Assembly (NCBI GenBank): GCA_020721225.1
Contig: DYNE01000003.1
Location: forward strand, 26,395 to 90,394
Source: Pelodictyon luteolum
Lineage (GTDB): Bacteria; Bacteroidota; Chlorobiia; Chlorobiales; Chlorobiaceae
Length of the DNA stretch: 64,000 nucleotides
Reading direction: 5' to 3'
Shown: in pieces, positions 13,310 through 24,039 of the stretch
How positions within the stretch are numbered: position 1 is the stretch's first letter
How the letters are laid out: every line of letters begins with the position of its first letter
Program-made: the position numbers and the translations under genes
The notes under the pieces: generated by a model
Told to the model about the DNA's origin: nothing
Databases searched by the model: none
The model's input: only the letters and a program-made list of their open reading frames with translations

Positions 13310-14641
13310 ATGCCATTCATCGTCAATACCGACCAGGACCGGGAGGAGATGCTCCGGAGTATCGGGGCAGCATCGTTTGATGACCTGATAGCGGATATTC
13401 CTCCGGAAATTCGCCTTGACAGGAGTCTCGAACTTTTTCCGGCTCTCAGCGAGCAGGAAGTTATGAAGCTGCTTGAAGGCCTTTCTTCGGCCAACAGCAG
13501 CAGCGCGGGTTTTGTGAGTTTTCTTGGGGGAGGCGCTTACGATCATTTCATTCCTTCAGCCATAAAAAGCATTGTTTCGCGCAGTGAATTCTATACGGCC
13601 TATACCCCTTATCAGGCAGAGGTGTCGCAGGGTACGCTGCAGGCGATCTATGAGTACCAGAGCATGATGTGCCGTCTCTATGACATGGATGTAGCCAATG
13701 CATCGATGTATGACGGCGCGACTGCTCTTGCCGAAGCGGTGCTCATGGCCATGACGGTAACCGGCCGCGAGCAGGTTGTGCTTGCCGGCAAGCTGAATCC
13801 ATATACCGGCAGTGTCCTGAAAACCTATCTGGAGGCTTCGGGTCATGGCGTGATTCACCAGAACCGGCTTGAGAACGGCATCGGATCTGTTGACGGTCTG
13901 AAAGGGCTCATGAGTGACAGGATTGCCGCCGTTGTGGTGCAGCAGCCGAATTTTTACGGATCGCTTGAAGAGGTAGAGGCGATCGGCGCCGCAGCCCGTG
14001 AAAACGGTGCGCTTTTCATAGTTTCTGCAGATCCGGTTTCTCTTGGTATTCTGGCTGCTCCCGGAAGCTACGGCGCCGATATAGCCGTCGGTGAAGGTCA
14101 GCCCCTCGGCAACCATCAGAACTTCGGCGGCCCTTATCTCGGCATCTTTACCGTCCGGCAGCCTTATGTCCGCAAGATACCGGGACGTCTTGTAGGAATG
14201 ACGAAAGATCGTGACGGCAACGACGGGTTCATTCTCACGCTCCAGACTCGTGAACAGCATATCCGAAGGGAAAAAGCCACATCCAATATCTGTACCAATC
14301 AGGCGCTCTGCGCTCTTCAGGCGGCAGTCTATCTTTCGCTGCTCGGAAAAGAGGGCATTCGCGAAGTCGCCGAACAGTGTACTCTCAAAGCGCACTACCT
14401 CGCCGGCAGAATTACCGAACTGCCAGGTTACTCGTTGAAGTACAGTGCTCCGTTTTTCAGTGAATTTGTTCTCGAAACGCCGCTGCCTGCCGCAGAAATC
14501 ATCAGTGCCATGCTGGAGAAAGGAATTTTTGCCGGGTACGATCTTTCCGCTTCAGGAGAGAACGGCCTTCTTGTCGCCGTTACGGAAAAGCGTACAAGAG
14601 CGGAACTCGACAGTTTCGTTCAGGCTCTCGCATCACTGTAG
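13310..14641 (+). CDS. gcvPA: Glycine dehydrogenase (decarboxylating) subunit 1
   Basis: [85 protein letters not shown]. Confidence 0.96.
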   Translation: MPFIVNTDQDREEMLRSIGAASFDDLIADIPPEIRLDRSLELFPALSEQEVMKLLEGLSSANSSSAGFVSFLGGGAYDHFIPSAIKSIVSRSEFYTAYTPYQAEVSQGTLQAIYEYQSMMCRLYDMDVANASMYDGATALAEAVLMAMTVTGREQVVLAGKLNPYTGSVLKTYLEASGHGVIHQNRLENGIGSVDGLKGLMSDRIAAVVVQQPNFYGSLEEVEAIGAAARENGALFIVSADPVSLGILAAPGSYGADIAVGEGQPLGNHQNFGGPYLGIFTVRQPYVRKIPGRLVGMTKDRDGNDGFILTLQTREQHIRREKATSNICTNQALCALQAAVYLSLLGKEGIREVAEQCTLKAHYLAGRITELPGYSLKYSAPFFSEFVLETPLPAAEIISAMLEKGIFAGYDLSASGENGLLVAVTEKRTRAELDSFVQALASL

Positions 14642-14663
14642 AGATTTCTGCAACAGAAGTAAA

Positions 14664-14694
14664 AAAGGCTGTCCTTTCAAGGGGGACAGCCTTT
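14664..14694 (+). terminator. Terminator of gcvH-gcvPA
   Basis: Stem aaaggctgtcc / ggacagccttt, perfect 11 bp. Confidence 0.8.
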
Positions 14695-14731
14695 CCTGTT
14701 TCGATATTTCGGTGCCATTAACCAGTGAAAA

Positions 14732-14871
14732 AGGAGTATCGCTTCGCGGGAGTATCGGTCTGGTACGACCGGGCGTATCATTTGCTCCGCTAATGGGAGT
14801 ATCGTGCGCCGCGCGGCATCAGATTATTTTCTTTCTCCACCTTCCATCTTCTGACGCTAAGCGATACTCCT
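14732..14871. repeat. Inverted-repeat-bounded intergenic element with internal GGAGTATCG repeats
   Basis: Perfect 13-bp terminal inverted repeats aggagtatcgctt (14732-14744) and aagcgatactcct (14859-14871); internal direct copies gggagtatcg at about 14748 and 14795. Confidence 0.6.
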
Positions 14872-14972
14872 GATCTCCGCCATACAACTGCTCACTACCC
14901 ACAATTCTCATCTTTCCATTCCCTCATCGCTTGGTACCGGACTATAAGTGAATTATTGAAATAGAATTGGAA

Positions 14973-15863
14973 TTACAAAAGCCCGAGGTTCTGCAGCTCC
15001 TCTTTCAGGATGAGCCTGTTTTCTTCCGCAAGAGGAACGAGCGGAAGACGATAGACCTCTTCGATCATACCCATCAGGGCCAGCGCGTATTTAACCGGTA
15101 CCGGATTGCTTTCAATAAAGTTAAGCCTGAAGAGACGACGATATCGGGTGTTGATTGCGCGGGCTTCGTCAAGACGTCCTGCCCGGGCAGCTTCGACCAA
15201 CTGCTTGACTGCCGAGGGCACCTGGTTCGCCGCTACGGAAATAACGCCGTCTCCTCCCATCGCCATGAATGGAAGAATAAGCATGTCTTCGCCGGTCAGT
15301 ACGGAAAAGTGCTCCGGTCTCTCTTCGAGAAGATCCGTAATCTGGGCCATGTTATCCGAAGCCTCCTTGACTGCCGCGATGTTGCCGAAATTCCGGGCAA
15401 GCCTGAGAATCGTCGATGCCGCTACATTGCTGCCCGTTCTGCCGGGAACGTTGTAGATGATAATCGGAACGGAGACCGCTTCGGCAATACGGGCGTAGTG
15501 CTGGTAGATGCCTTCCTGGGACGGTTTGTTATAGTATGGAGCTACCGAGAGTATGGCCGAAGCTCCGGCTTTTTCTGCATTTTTTGCCAGTTCGACCGCA
15601 TGGTCCGTGGCGTTGGTTCCGGCTCCCGCCGCAACCATGATCTTTTCGCCGGCCTCCTCTTTTACCGTACGGATGATGAGTGACTGCTCCTCCATGGAAA
15701 GCGTCGGCGATTCTCCGGTTGTTCCGCAGGGTATGATAATATCGGTTCCTGCTGCTATGTGAAACCGTACCAGTTGTCGTAATGCAACGGTATCGACAGA
15801 GCAGTCCTGCCTGAACGGTGTAACGAGAGCGACGGCGGAGCCTGAAATGAATCGTGTGGACAT
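14973..15863 (-). CDS. dapA: 4-hydroxy-tetrahydrodipicolinate synthase
   Basis: [47 protein letters not shown]. Confidence 0.96.
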   Translation of the reverse strand: MSTRFISGSAVALVTPFRQDCSVDTVALRQLVRFHIAAGTDIIIPCGTTGESPTLSMEEQSLIIRTVKEEAGEKIMVAAGAGTNATDHAVELAKNAEKAGASAILSVAPYYNKPSQEGIYQHYARIAEAVSVPIIIYNVPGRTGSNVAASTILRLARNFGNIAAVKEASDNMAQITDLLEERPEHFSVLTGEDMLILPFMAMGGDGVISVAANQVPSAVKQLVEAARAGRLDEARAINTRYRRLFRLNFIESNPVPVKYALALMGMIEEVYRLPLVPLAEENRLILKEELQNLGLL

Positions 15864-16071
15864 ACTTATAAAAGCTTGTTGATGACCGCCTTAAGTAATT
15901 GATTGCGTGTTTTACGGCATTGTTTCCTCGATTTCCGGCAGGGAGACATTCAGGTTATTCCGCTTCGCAGCCTTGCTTTCCGGCATGCCGGAACCCGCAA
16001 CGATTAAAAAGGCGCCTTTAATGGCGATAATCGCTTATGGTACGAATAATAAGGCAAACTTTCCGGATTTT

Positions 16072-17778
16072 CTAAATTGATTTTGCGCTCTCTATCAGTT
16101 CCCCGGCAAGTCTGAGGGATGATTCGGATATGTTTCTGCCGCTGATGAGTTCGGCAACGGCCCGGATGTGTCCCGGTTCATCAAGATGCAGGATACCGGC
16201 AGAGGTTCTTCCGTTTTCGATCGTTTTACTGATCGAAAGGTGCAGATCTGCCATGGCGGCAATCTGCGGGAGATGGGTGATCGCGATGATCTGATGCAGA
16301 CGCGAAAGCCTTTTGAGGCTGGATGCTACGGCAAGGGCCGTTGTGCCGCTGATCCCGGTATCGATTTCATCAAATACAAGAATAGGGAGTGCCGCAGATT
16401 CTGCAAGCGCGCTTTTCAGGGCGAGCATTACCCTTGAAATTTCTCCTCCGGAGGCAGACCTGGCCAATGGCTTCAGCTCTTCTCCGGTGTTGGCTGAAAA
16501 CAGGAACTCGATCTTTTCATGTCCGTTCGCGAGAGCTTTGTAGTGGATTCCATCGAGCGTTATGTCGCCTTCCGGATCCTTGTCGGGCGTAAATGCCGTT
16601 TTGAACCGTGCGCTGGAAATGCCGAGCATCGAGAGTTCCCGCTGCAGCGTTTCATCGAGTCGCTGTGCCGCGTTTTTCCGTTTTTTAGACAGGGATGCCG
16701 CCGCGGCTGAGAGTTTTTCCCGGAGCGACCCGATTTCCGTGTCGATACGAGTATTTTCTTCGGCAATCGACTCTTCAATGCCAAGGGCGGTGGCCAGTTC
16801 ATCTCGCCAGGAAATCAGTTCAGGCAGGGTTCTCTCGTATTTTTTGCGTATACGCTGCAGCAGATGCTGACGGGTTCTCATGGTATCGAGCCGGTCGCTG
16901 TTGAATTCGACAGCCGCGGTGTAACGGTTTACAAAACGGTAGAGATCGTCAACCATGTTTTCTGCCAGGAGTACCTCTTCAAGACGGCTTTCGAACCGTT
17001 TGTCGATGGCGGAAAGTTTTTCCAGCATATGCCTGGCGGAAGAGAGCGCTGCATATGCCGAATGATCCTGTTCGTAGAGGAGATTTCCGAGTTCCGAACC
17101 AAGCCCGTAGAGCGTTTCCGCATTTTCGAGCAGGATTATTTCGCTCTCCAGTTCCTCCTCTTCACCGTTTTTCAGGTCAAGGGCATTCAGTTCGTTGAAC
17201 TGGAACTCCATCATCTCTTTTTTTTCTCTTGCCTCCACGGCCTTAAGGGCAAGCGCGCTTTTTCGACGGTAGAGTGAAGAGAGGCGGGAAAACGTATCAC
17301 GGTAAGCGGAGCTTTCCGACGCACATCCGGAAAACGCATCGAGCATGCCTTCATGAGCAGCCGCATTGAGCAGGAGTTGATGGTCGTGCTGACCGTGCAG
17401 GTCTATGAGCAGTTCTCCGACCTGTTTCAGCACTCCCGCCGTGCAGGGTGTGTCGTTGATAAAACAGCGTGACTGCCCCGAAACGGAAATTTCCCTGCGC
17501 AGAAAAGTGTCGTTCGTGCGCTCTATTCCCGCCTCTTCGAGCAGGGAGTCGAGCCGATCCGGAAGCGGGCCGCAGAGCATCGCTTCGATAATAGCCTTGT
17601 TTTCGCCTGAACGGACAAGGTCGCTGCTGGAGCGTTCTCCAAGCACAAGGCTGAGTGCTCCGATAAGCATCGATTTGCCGGCTCCGGTTTCGCCGGTAAT
17701 GATGCAGAGGCCTCTGGAGAACTCTACGGTAAGTTCTCGTATCAGGGCAAAGTTTCTGATGTAAAGGCTGCTGAGCAT
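16072..17778 (-). CDS. recN: DNA repair protein RecN
   Basis: MLSSLYIRNFALIRELTVEFSRGLCIITGETGAGKSMLIGALSLVLGERSS; SGGEISRVMLALKSAL; LVFDEIDTGISG. Confidence 0.96.
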   Translation of the reverse strand: MLSSLYIRNFALIRELTVEFSRGLCIITGETGAGKSMLIGALSLVLGERSSSDLVRSGENKAIIEAMLCGPLPDRLDSLLEEAGIERTNDTFLRREISVSGQSRCFINDTPCTAGVLKQVGELLIDLHGQHDHQLLLNAAAHEGMLDAFSGCASESSAYRDTFSRLSSLYRRKSALALKAVEAREKKEMMEFQFNELNALDLKNGEEEELESEIILLENAETLYGLGSELGNLLYEQDHSAYAALSSARHMLEKLSAIDKRFESRLEEVLLAENMVDDLYRFVNRYTAAVEFNSDRLDTMRTRQHLLQRIRKKYERTLPELISWRDELATALGIEESIAEENTRIDTEIGSLREKLSAAAASLSKKRKNAAQRLDETLQRELSMLGISSARFKTAFTPDKDPEGDITLDGIHYKALANGHEKIEFLFSANTGEELKPLARSASGGEISRVMLALKSALAESAALPILVFDEIDTGISGTTALAVASSLKRLSRLHQIIAITHLPQIAAMADLHLSISKTIENGRTSAGILHLDEPGHIRAVAELISGRNISESSLRLAGELIESAKSI

Positions 17779-17844
17779 GAGCCGGGTTCCTGTTTGGAGA
17801 AAACTGCAGGAAAGATAAGGCTAAAACAGGAGGAATAAAAACTG

Positions 17845-17876
17845 CTGAAAAAGCCCTTTTGAGTGGGCTTTTTCAG
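17845..17876 (-). terminator. Terminator downstream of tatA-like gene
   Basis: Perfect 12-bp stem ctgaaaaagccc / gggctttttcag. Confidence 0.8.
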
Positions 17877-17889
17877 GAATATGCAGATT

Positions 17890-18102
17890 TCAGGATTTCG
17901 AGCCGGTTGAATTTTCCGGTGTTTTCCTGGGTGGTTCATCAACAACCTTGTTGAACTCATCCTCGATTTCAGTCTGAGCTTTTTTGAACTCTTTCATACC
18001 CTTGCCAAGGCCTCGGGCAAGTTCGGGCAGTTTCTTCGCGCCGAACAGAAGCAGTATGATCAGAAGAATAAGAATAAGTTCCTGACCGCCTAATCCGAAC
18101 AT
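17890..18102 (-). CDS. tatA: Sec-independent translocase TatA/E
   Basis: [42 protein letters not shown]. Confidence 0.94.
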   Translation of the reverse strand: MFGLGGQELILILLIILLLFGAKKLPELARGLGKGMKEFKKAQTEIEDEFNKVVDEPPRKTPENSTGSKS

Positions 18103-18212
18103 AAGGTCTCTCCAGGGATTAAAACATTAAAAAGTATATTCCTCGCTACTTATATAATCAATACCGAAATCGAAACCAAACTTTTTCAGGAACAAAGCGG
18201 CTTGCTCTCCGC

Positions 18213-18851
18213 TCAGAATCTGGCAATCACGGTTTCACCTGCTTTTGTATGCTGACCGGCTTCGATGGTTACCTCGACATGCGCGGGAACGATCACATCG
18301 ACACGGGAGCCGAACCTGATCATGCCGAACCGCTTTCCCCGTTCCACCTGCTCTCCCTGCTGCAGGGAACAGACGATACGCCTTGCCAGAAATCCCGATA
18401 CCTGGCTGAAATGCAGTTTAAGCTCCTTGTTTTCAATGCCGATTTCCATTTTTTCATTACTCTCCAGACTGCGATGATCGAAAGCCATCATGAAGGTGCC
18501 CTGGTGATAGGAGAGAAGCGTAACCGTTCCATCTACGGGGATGCGGTTGACGTGTACGTTAAATGGAGACATGAAAATACTTACCAGTGTTGACGACGGA
18601 CCGGTAAAATGGTTGTTTAGCACTTTGACCAGCAGCACCTTGCCGTCAGCTGGCGCCAGAACCGTTCTTTTCTCGTCCGGCGGGGTCCGCATAGGATCAC
18701 GAAAAAAATACAGCGCAAACAAGAGCAGGGATACCGAGAAGATCAAGGCTTCGGGAAGCAGCGGCTTTGCGAACAGGTGTGCAGCTCCGGATAACAGTAT
18801 TGCGATACATGCGGTTTTCAGGATCGTCGGGTAACCGTAAGGTGTGAGCAT
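18213..18851 (-). CDS. psd: Phosphatidylserine decarboxylase, short form
   Basis: VLAPADGKVLLV; ISIFMSPFNVHVNRIPVDG; C-terminal GSRVDVIVP. Confidence 0.93.
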   Translation of the reverse strand: MLTPYGYPTILKTACIAILLSGAAHLFAKPLLPEALIFSVSLLLFALYFFRDPMRTPPDEKRTVLAPADGKVLLVKVLNNHFTGPSSTLVSIFMSPFNVHVNRIPVDGTVTLLSYHQGTFMMAFDHRSLESNEKMEIGIENKELKLHFSQVSGFLARRIVCSLQQGEQVERGKRFGMIRFGSRVDVIVPAHVEVTIEAGQHTKAGETVIARF

Positions 18852-18948
18852 GTCAGGATTTGTAAAGGAGTAAACCCGGTTATGGTAATACGGATGAAAA
18901 AATACATTTTACTGGTTCTGTACGCAACCATGAAAAACTGAAAAGAGC

Positions 18949-19926
18949 GTGAAGCGTCTCGAAAAAACATTTCTGCAGCAGCTGCGGAACCGTCGGCTTG
19001 TCGCAGAGGGAGAGCATCTGCTTGTTGCTGTATCGGGAGGTCCGGACTCTATGGCCCTTCTCTATCTGCTTTGCGCAGTCGCATCGGTTGTGCGGTGCCG
19101 AATCAGTGTCGCGCATTGCAATTTTCAGCTTCGCGGGGAGGAAAGCGACTCCGATGAACGGTTTGTCATGGAACAGTGCCGGCTTCTTGGAGTGGAGTGT
19201 TTCTGCAGGCAGTTCGATACCGCAGCGGTTTCTGCGAGCTGGAAGAAATCGGTTGAAGAGACTGCCAGACTGCAGCGTTACAGCTGGTTTGAAGCGCTTA
19301 TCGAGGAGCGGGAGATGACGAAAATCGCAACCGGTCACCATGTCAGCGACAATGCAGAAACCATATTGTTCAATCTTTTCCGCGGTACATCGCTGCTTGG
19401 CCTTAAAGGTATCAGGGCTATGCATGGCAGGGTAATCAGGCCTCTCCTGCTTCTGCACAAGTCCGATATTCTCGGCTATCTGCGGGAAAAAGAGATTCCG
19501 TTTCGAACCGATGCCTCCAACGAGAGCATCGATTACGACAGAAACTTTATCCGCAATCGGGTCATTCCGCTTATCGAGGAGCGTTTCGAGCATAAACTTA
19601 CGGTCTCCCTGCAACGTCTTTCGGAACAGGCCGGTGAGCTGGAGGCCTTTCTCGAAGGGTATTTCGAGCGTCTTGCAGAAGAGCGTCCGGCTCTTTTTCC
19701 TGCAGAAGGCCGACTGGATGTCGCAGAGCTCAGAAAACTTTCTCTTTTTGAACAGAAAGAGATTTTCAAACGCGCGCTTCAGGAATCCGGAGCATCGCCG
19801 GATGCGGCTATGCTGCAGCGTCTGGTTTCACTGCTTGACGCGCAGCCAGGTAAAAAAGTCGTCGTGAACGGCAAGCTTGTTGTGGAATGGAAAGGGTGCC
19901 ACCTTTTGTTTCAGGTATCTCCATGA
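18949..19926 (+). CDS. tilS: tRNA(Ile)-lysidine synthase
   Basis: PP-loop LVAVSGGPDSMALLYLL; HCNFQLRGEESDSDERFV; GHHVSDNAETILFNLFRGTSLLGLKGI. Confidence 0.95.
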   Translation: MKRLEKTFLQQLRNRRLVAEGEHLLVAVSGGPDSMALLYLLCAVASVVRCRISVAHCNFQLRGEESDSDERFVMEQCRLLGVECFCRQFDTAAVSASWKKSVEETARLQRYSWFEALIEEREMTKIATGHHVSDNAETILFNLFRGTSLLGLKGIRAMHGRVIRPLLLLHKSDILGYLREKEIPFRTDASNESIDYDRNFIRNRVIPLIEERFEHKLTVSLQRLSEQAGELEAFLEGYFERLAEERPALFPAEGRLDVAELRKLSLFEQKEIFKRALQESGASPDAAMLQRLVSLLDAQPGKKVVVNGKLVVEWKGCHLLFQVSP

Positions 19927-19935
19927 ACTCCAAGG

Positions 19936-20970
19936 TTATGGAGCCTTTTCAGATTTTCTGAAGAGGCTTTCGGGGAGGTCGGCATGGATAATCACCGACT
20001 CGAGGTTCTGCTGAATCCTGACTTTATCGAGCAGCTCTCTTGCCTCTTTGCTTGTTCTTGATTCGGAAAGAGATGAGAGTTTTGCCGCCCCCCAGAGAAA
20101 TGTCGAGGCAAAGAAGGCCGTCCGTCGCGTTTTGTACACCCATTCGGTTTCCGCCCTGATGCCATCCTTGAATGAAGCTGAAAGCGCAAGATGGCGGATC
20201 CTGTTAAGGTTTCCCAGGCCGTTCATGTCGCGGTTAGCAGAAGTGAGGCTTTTCAGAGCGCCGTTAGTCCATTCTGCCGAAGGAAGGGCAAACCAGAGAT
20301 GCGATTTATAGACAGCCTTGTCAATCAATGCCGCGGAGAGTGAGTCCCTCTCGAAAAAATTGCCCGCAGGCTGAAAAAAATCTTCAAGCATTTTCCGGCT
20401 GCCGGCTACGGCAATCCTGTTCGTTCCAAAGGGAGCTACCCAGATATTCCGGTCGAGCGCATAACAGGTATGGCCTCCTGCCGATGCGGTTTCCAGGCTT
20501 TTCGCTTTCAGAAAGGATTCCGGAAATTTTTCTGAAAATCGTCCGGACGCTATGCCTAAAAAATCATTCTTTTTAAAGCCGGTCTGGCGGAAACTCATGA
20601 TCAGGGTGTCGAGATCATCCGGGATGACGAAACCCCGGCTGTTCATGAGACTGTCAAGTTTTCCGCCCATACTGATGAGCGGCAGCTTTTTCAATGAATC
20701 AGGCATGACCTCGTTCCAGAAGGAGCTGTTCCGGATGTCTTTCATTCCTACATAGATTACTGCGTCCGATTTTCCCGGAATGCGGCTTATGAGATCTTTT
20801 GTCTCTCGGTTCAGCGGCTCTGGTGCGAGGCGGGGTTTCGGCCAGTTTATCCAGGCGACGACCGCAAGAAAACAGAGCATGCTGATGACACTGATCGAAA
20901 TAAGCAATCCGGGCCCTTTTTTCAGGGAACGCTTGAGTGTCGGTTGCTCAGGTACGGAAGTACTCTGCAT
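19936..20970 (-). CDS. Hypothetical membrane-anchored protein (DUF3352-like)
   Basis: 344 aa, single N-terminal TM (LLISISVISMLCFLAVVAWI); no catalytic motif recognised. Confidence 0.65.
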   Translation of the reverse strand: MQSTSVPEQPTLKRSLKKGPGLLISISVISMLCFLAVVAWINWPKPRLAPEPLNRETKDLISRIPGKSDAVIYVGMKDIRNSSFWNEVMPDSLKKLPLISMGGKLDSLMNSRGFVIPDDLDTLIMSFRQTGFKKNDFLGIASGRFSEKFPESFLKAKSLETASAGGHTCYALDRNIWVAPFGTNRIAVAGSRKMLEDFFQPAGNFFERDSLSAALIDKAVYKSHLWFALPSAEWTNGALKSLTSANRDMNGLGNLNRIRHLALSASFKDGIRAETEWVYKTRRTAFFASTFLWGAAKLSSLSESRTSKEARELLDKVRIQQNLESVIIHADLPESLFRKSEKAP

Positions 20971-20981
20971 GGGTCAACGGA

Positions 20982-21422
20982 TCAGGTGTTGTTTTTGATG
21001 GCCTGGCGGGCCAGTTCGTCGCAGCGGTTGTTGAAAGGATTGTCGCTGTGCCCTTTGACCTTGTGAAAGGTAACCTGGTGCAATGTAACCAACTTCAGGA
21101 TTTTTTTCCAGAGGTCTATATTCTCGACGCTTTTTTTTGCTGAAGTCGTCCAGTTGTTCGTTGTCCAGCGCTTCAGCCAGCCCTGATTCAGTGCATTGAC
21201 CAGATAAGCGGAATCGCTGTACAGGTCAACGACACAGGATTCCTTCAGGGCATCGAGTCCTTCGATAGCTGCGGTAAGCTCCATACGGTTGTTGGTGGTT
21301 GCCGGTTCATAGCCGGAAAGCTCACGGTTAACCGAGCCGTACATCATGAGGGCTCCCCAGCCGCCTCTGCCGGGATTTCCGCTGCAGGCTCCGTCGGTAT
21401 AGATGGTAACTCTTTTTTTCAT
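20982..21422 (-). CDS. rnhA: Ribonuclease HI
   Basis: VTIYTDGACSGNPGRGGWGALM; TNNRMELTAAIEGL; LYSDSAYLVNAL; VKGHSDNPFNNRCDELARQA. Confidence 0.97.
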   Translation of the reverse strand: MKKRVTIYTDGACSGNPGRGGWGALMMYGSVNRELSGYEPATTNNRMELTAAIEGLDALKESCVVDLYSDSAYLVNALNQGWLKRWTTNNWTTSAKKSVENIDLWKKILKLVTLHQVTFHKVKGHSDNPFNNRCDELARQAIKNNT

Positions 21423-21429
21423 AGACAGA

Positions 21430-21461
21430 AAAGGCTCAATTCGGTAAAAAATTGAGCCTTT
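21430..21461 (-). terminator. Terminator downstream of rpmB
   Basis: Stem aaaggctcaatt / aattgagccttt. Confidence 0.75.
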
Positions 21462-21493
21462 GCAGAACCAGTTATAATATTCCTGAAAACAGC

Positions 21494-21712
21494 TTATTTC
21501 AAGAGCGCGGCAAGTTTGGCGGTGCCTGTTTTGGAAATGATTTTCATGGCTTTGGCTGACAGTTTAACTTTCACCCAGCATTTTTCCTCTTCAATCCAGA
21601 TTCTTTTTGTATGGAGGTTCGGCTCAAAACGGGTACGGGTGTGGTTATTGGCATGAGAAACATTATTGCCATACTTCGGTCTTTTTCCAGTCAGGACACA
21701 AACTTTGGACAT
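21494..21712 (-). CDS. rpmB: 50S ribosomal protein L28
   Basis: [34 protein letters not shown]. Confidence 0.96.
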   Translation of the reverse strand: MSKVCVLTGKRPKYGNNVSHANNHTRTRFEPNLHTKRIWIEEEKCWVKVKLSAKAMKIISKTGTAKLAALLK

Positions 21713-21805
21713 GATGCAATTCTATTGGTGTTAAAAAAATGAACCGGAATATAACAATAGTTTCGGAAACCTGAAATTCATTGTTTCCTCAGAGGATCGG
21801 TTCCC

Positions 21806-22798
21806 TCACGGGCGTATGCCTGCCGCACATACCATCATGGAAAGTACATAGAGCAGTGTGCCGAATGCGTTGTACCAGACGGCTTTTTCTCTCGGATTCG
21901 CAATAAGGATTTTCTGCATGGGCAACTGGGCGATCAGCAGCAGCAGGGCTAATGCGGTTGTCGTCCAGGACTCTTTCATTACAAGGATTGAGATGGCGGC
22001 AATCTGGGCGAGGTCCATGATCACCGATGCAAGCACGGCAGCTTTTTTCTCCCCGAGCTGCACAGGTATGGAGGCGACTTTACGGATGTTGTCGCCGACG
22101 ACCGACTTGAAATCGTTGAGCGTCATGATGCCGTGAGCTCCAAGCGAAAATATGATCGCAAGGGCGATGGTTTCCGACGATGGTACCCCCTGGGTGATGG
22201 CAAAACTGCCCGTCAACCAGGCCACGCCTTCATAGGCGAGTCCCACGATCAGGTTTCCGAACCAACCGTTTCGTTTGGCTCTGATCGGCGGACCGGAGTA
22301 GGCATGCGACATCAGCACCCCGACAAATGCAATGGCGACGACATAGGGGTGAATCGAAAGAGCTACCAGAAAGCCGGTTATGATGAGTCCGAACGTGATA
22401 AGCCAGCTGGCTGATTTCGATATTTTGCCTGAAGGAATAGGGCGGTCGGGCTCGTTGATGGCATCGACCTCGCGGTCGAAATAGTCGTTCATGGTCTGCG
22501 ACATCGCGCACATGAGCGGTCCTGCCAGAATGACGCCGCGGAGCAGGATCGACCAGTTTGATGCAAGAGGCTCGCCGGTTGAGACTACACCACAGGCAAA
22601 TGCCCACATGGGAGGAAACCATGTGACGGGTTTCATGAGCGGAAGAATGGCCGACGGCTCGATTCTGAACCCTGGTTTATTGACATTTTCCAGAGCCTGC
22701 TGAATAGCTTTCTGCCGGGAAGCGCTCACTCCCGACATGCGCAGTTTATCACTGATGCTTGGCTGGATATCCGGATGCAGGGTGTCGTTTCCGTTCAT
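21806..22798 (-). CDS. bchG/chlG: (Bacterio)chlorophyll synthase, UbiA-type prenyltransferase
   Basis: MSQTMNDYFDREVDAINEPDRPIPSGKIS prenyltransferase motif; PVTWFPPMWAFACGVVSTG. Start placed at the internal MNGNDTL. Confidence 0.88.
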   Translation of the reverse strand: MNGNDTLHPDIQPSISDKLRMSGVSASRQKAIQQALENVNKPGFRIEPSAILPLMKPVTWFPPMWAFACGVVSTGEPLASNWSILLRGVILAGPLMCAMSQTMNDYFDREVDAINEPDRPIPSGKISKSASWLITFGLIITGFLVALSIHPYVVAIAFVGVLMSHAYSGPPIRAKRNGWFGNLIVGLAYEGVAWLTGSFAITQGVPSSETIALAIIFSLGAHGIMTLNDFKSVVGDNIRKVASIPVQLGEKKAAVLASVIMDLAQIAAISILVMKESWTTTALALLLLIAQLPMQKILIANPREKAVWYNAFGTLLYVLSMMVCAAGIRP

Positions 22799-22876
22799 GA
22801 TAGCTATTAAAAACTCACTTCGTCTTCCGCAGAGAAAGCAACAATAATACAAGTTTTTTGGAAAAAATGTAAGCGC

Positions 22877-23932
22877 TTAGTTCACAGCTCCCCTGTAACG
22901 GGCAGAAAGTTCTGCGTTAAAGTCAAGAATCTCCCTGAATTTTCTGTCGGTATCGCCGCTTTCAAGAGATTCTCTCGATATGGTGAGGCCGTCATCGATG
23001 CACCTTGCATGTCCGGATACGTAACAGGCCATTGCCGAGGTATAGAGAGCTGCATCGATTTGCGCCGGTGAGGCGCTGCCATCAAGAATGCTTCTGATGA
23101 TAGCGGCATTCTGCTTTCGCTCGCCTCCCTGAATGGCCGAAAGCGGATGCCTGTCAAGACCGAAATCCTCAGGATAAACCGTATGCCGACAGACATATCC
23201 GTTCTGGATTTCAACAATATAGGTCGGCCCGTTAAGACTCGGTTCATCGAGGGAGATGCCTTCTTCAGTCATCGCATGCACAATCATGGCGTGGCGTGTA
23301 CCGGTCTGCAGGAGTACTTCGGTATAGAGTTCCATAAGTTCACTGCTGTAAACGCCGACAAGCTGCCTTTTTGATCGCGCAGGGTTGATAAGAGGGCCGA
23401 GCATGTTGAATATGGTTCTTATGCCGAGTTCCTTGCGTATATGGGCAACCCGTTTCATCGACGGGTGGAAGAGCGGGGCGAAGAGGAATGAAAACCCTGT
23501 CCGGGCATAGAGTTCCACGGTGGCTTCCACAGGCAGATCGATACGGAACCCAAGCTCTTCGAGCACGTCGGCGCTGCCGCAGCTGCTCGTAACCGAACGG
23601 TTTCCGTGTTTGGCAATGGGTACGCCTGTGCTGTTGGCGATGATCGAGCCAATAGTGGAAATGTTATAGGTGCCGGCATGATCGCCGCCGGTACCGCAGG
23701 TATCGACGGCATCCGGAGAGAGATCGATGGTGTTGGCCCTGGCGATAAGACTGTAATACGCTCCGGCAACTTCTGTGGAGGTTACCCCTTTGCGTTCCAG
23801 CAGTGCGAGCAGAGCGGCAATAACGGTATCGGGAAAAACCCCGTTCATGATGGCGTTCATGCACTGGGTCATCTCCTCCTGCGAAAAATGGTCTCCGGAG
23901 AGCAGCTTGTGAAAAAAATCCTTGTGGGCCAT
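22877..23932 (-). CDS. trpD: Anthranilate phosphoribosyltransferase
   Basis: [74 protein letters not shown]. Confidence 0.96.
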   Translation of the reverse strand: MAHKDFFHKLLSGDHFSQEEMTQCMNAIMNGVFPDTVIAALLALLERKGVTSTEVAGAYYSLIARANTIDLSPDAVDTCGTGGDHAGTYNISTIGSIIANSTGVPIAKHGNRSVTSSCGSADVLEELGFRIDLPVEATVELYARTGFSFLFAPLFHPSMKRVAHIRKELGIRTIFNMLGPLINPARSKRQLVGVYSSELMELYTEVLLQTGTRHAMIVHAMTEEGISLDEPSLNGPTYIVEIQNGYVCRHTVYPEDFGLDRHPLSAIQGGERKQNAAIIRSILDGSASPAQIDAALYTSAMACYVSGHARCIDDGLTISRESLESGDTDRKFREILDFNAELSARYRGAVN

Positions 23933-24039
23933 GAAAAAAATGGTTGGCGGAGAGAATGAATTATCAATAAATGTAAATTATAACAAGAATATAGCTTATT
24001 GCAAGCGATCAGGATGTCGCACAGGTATTTTTCACGCAG

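Noticed and set aside
14445-14873. 142-aa ORF across the gcvPA end and the inverted-repeat element
   Set aside because: Out of frame with gcvPA and its translation runs through the terminator and repeats; non-protein-like composition.
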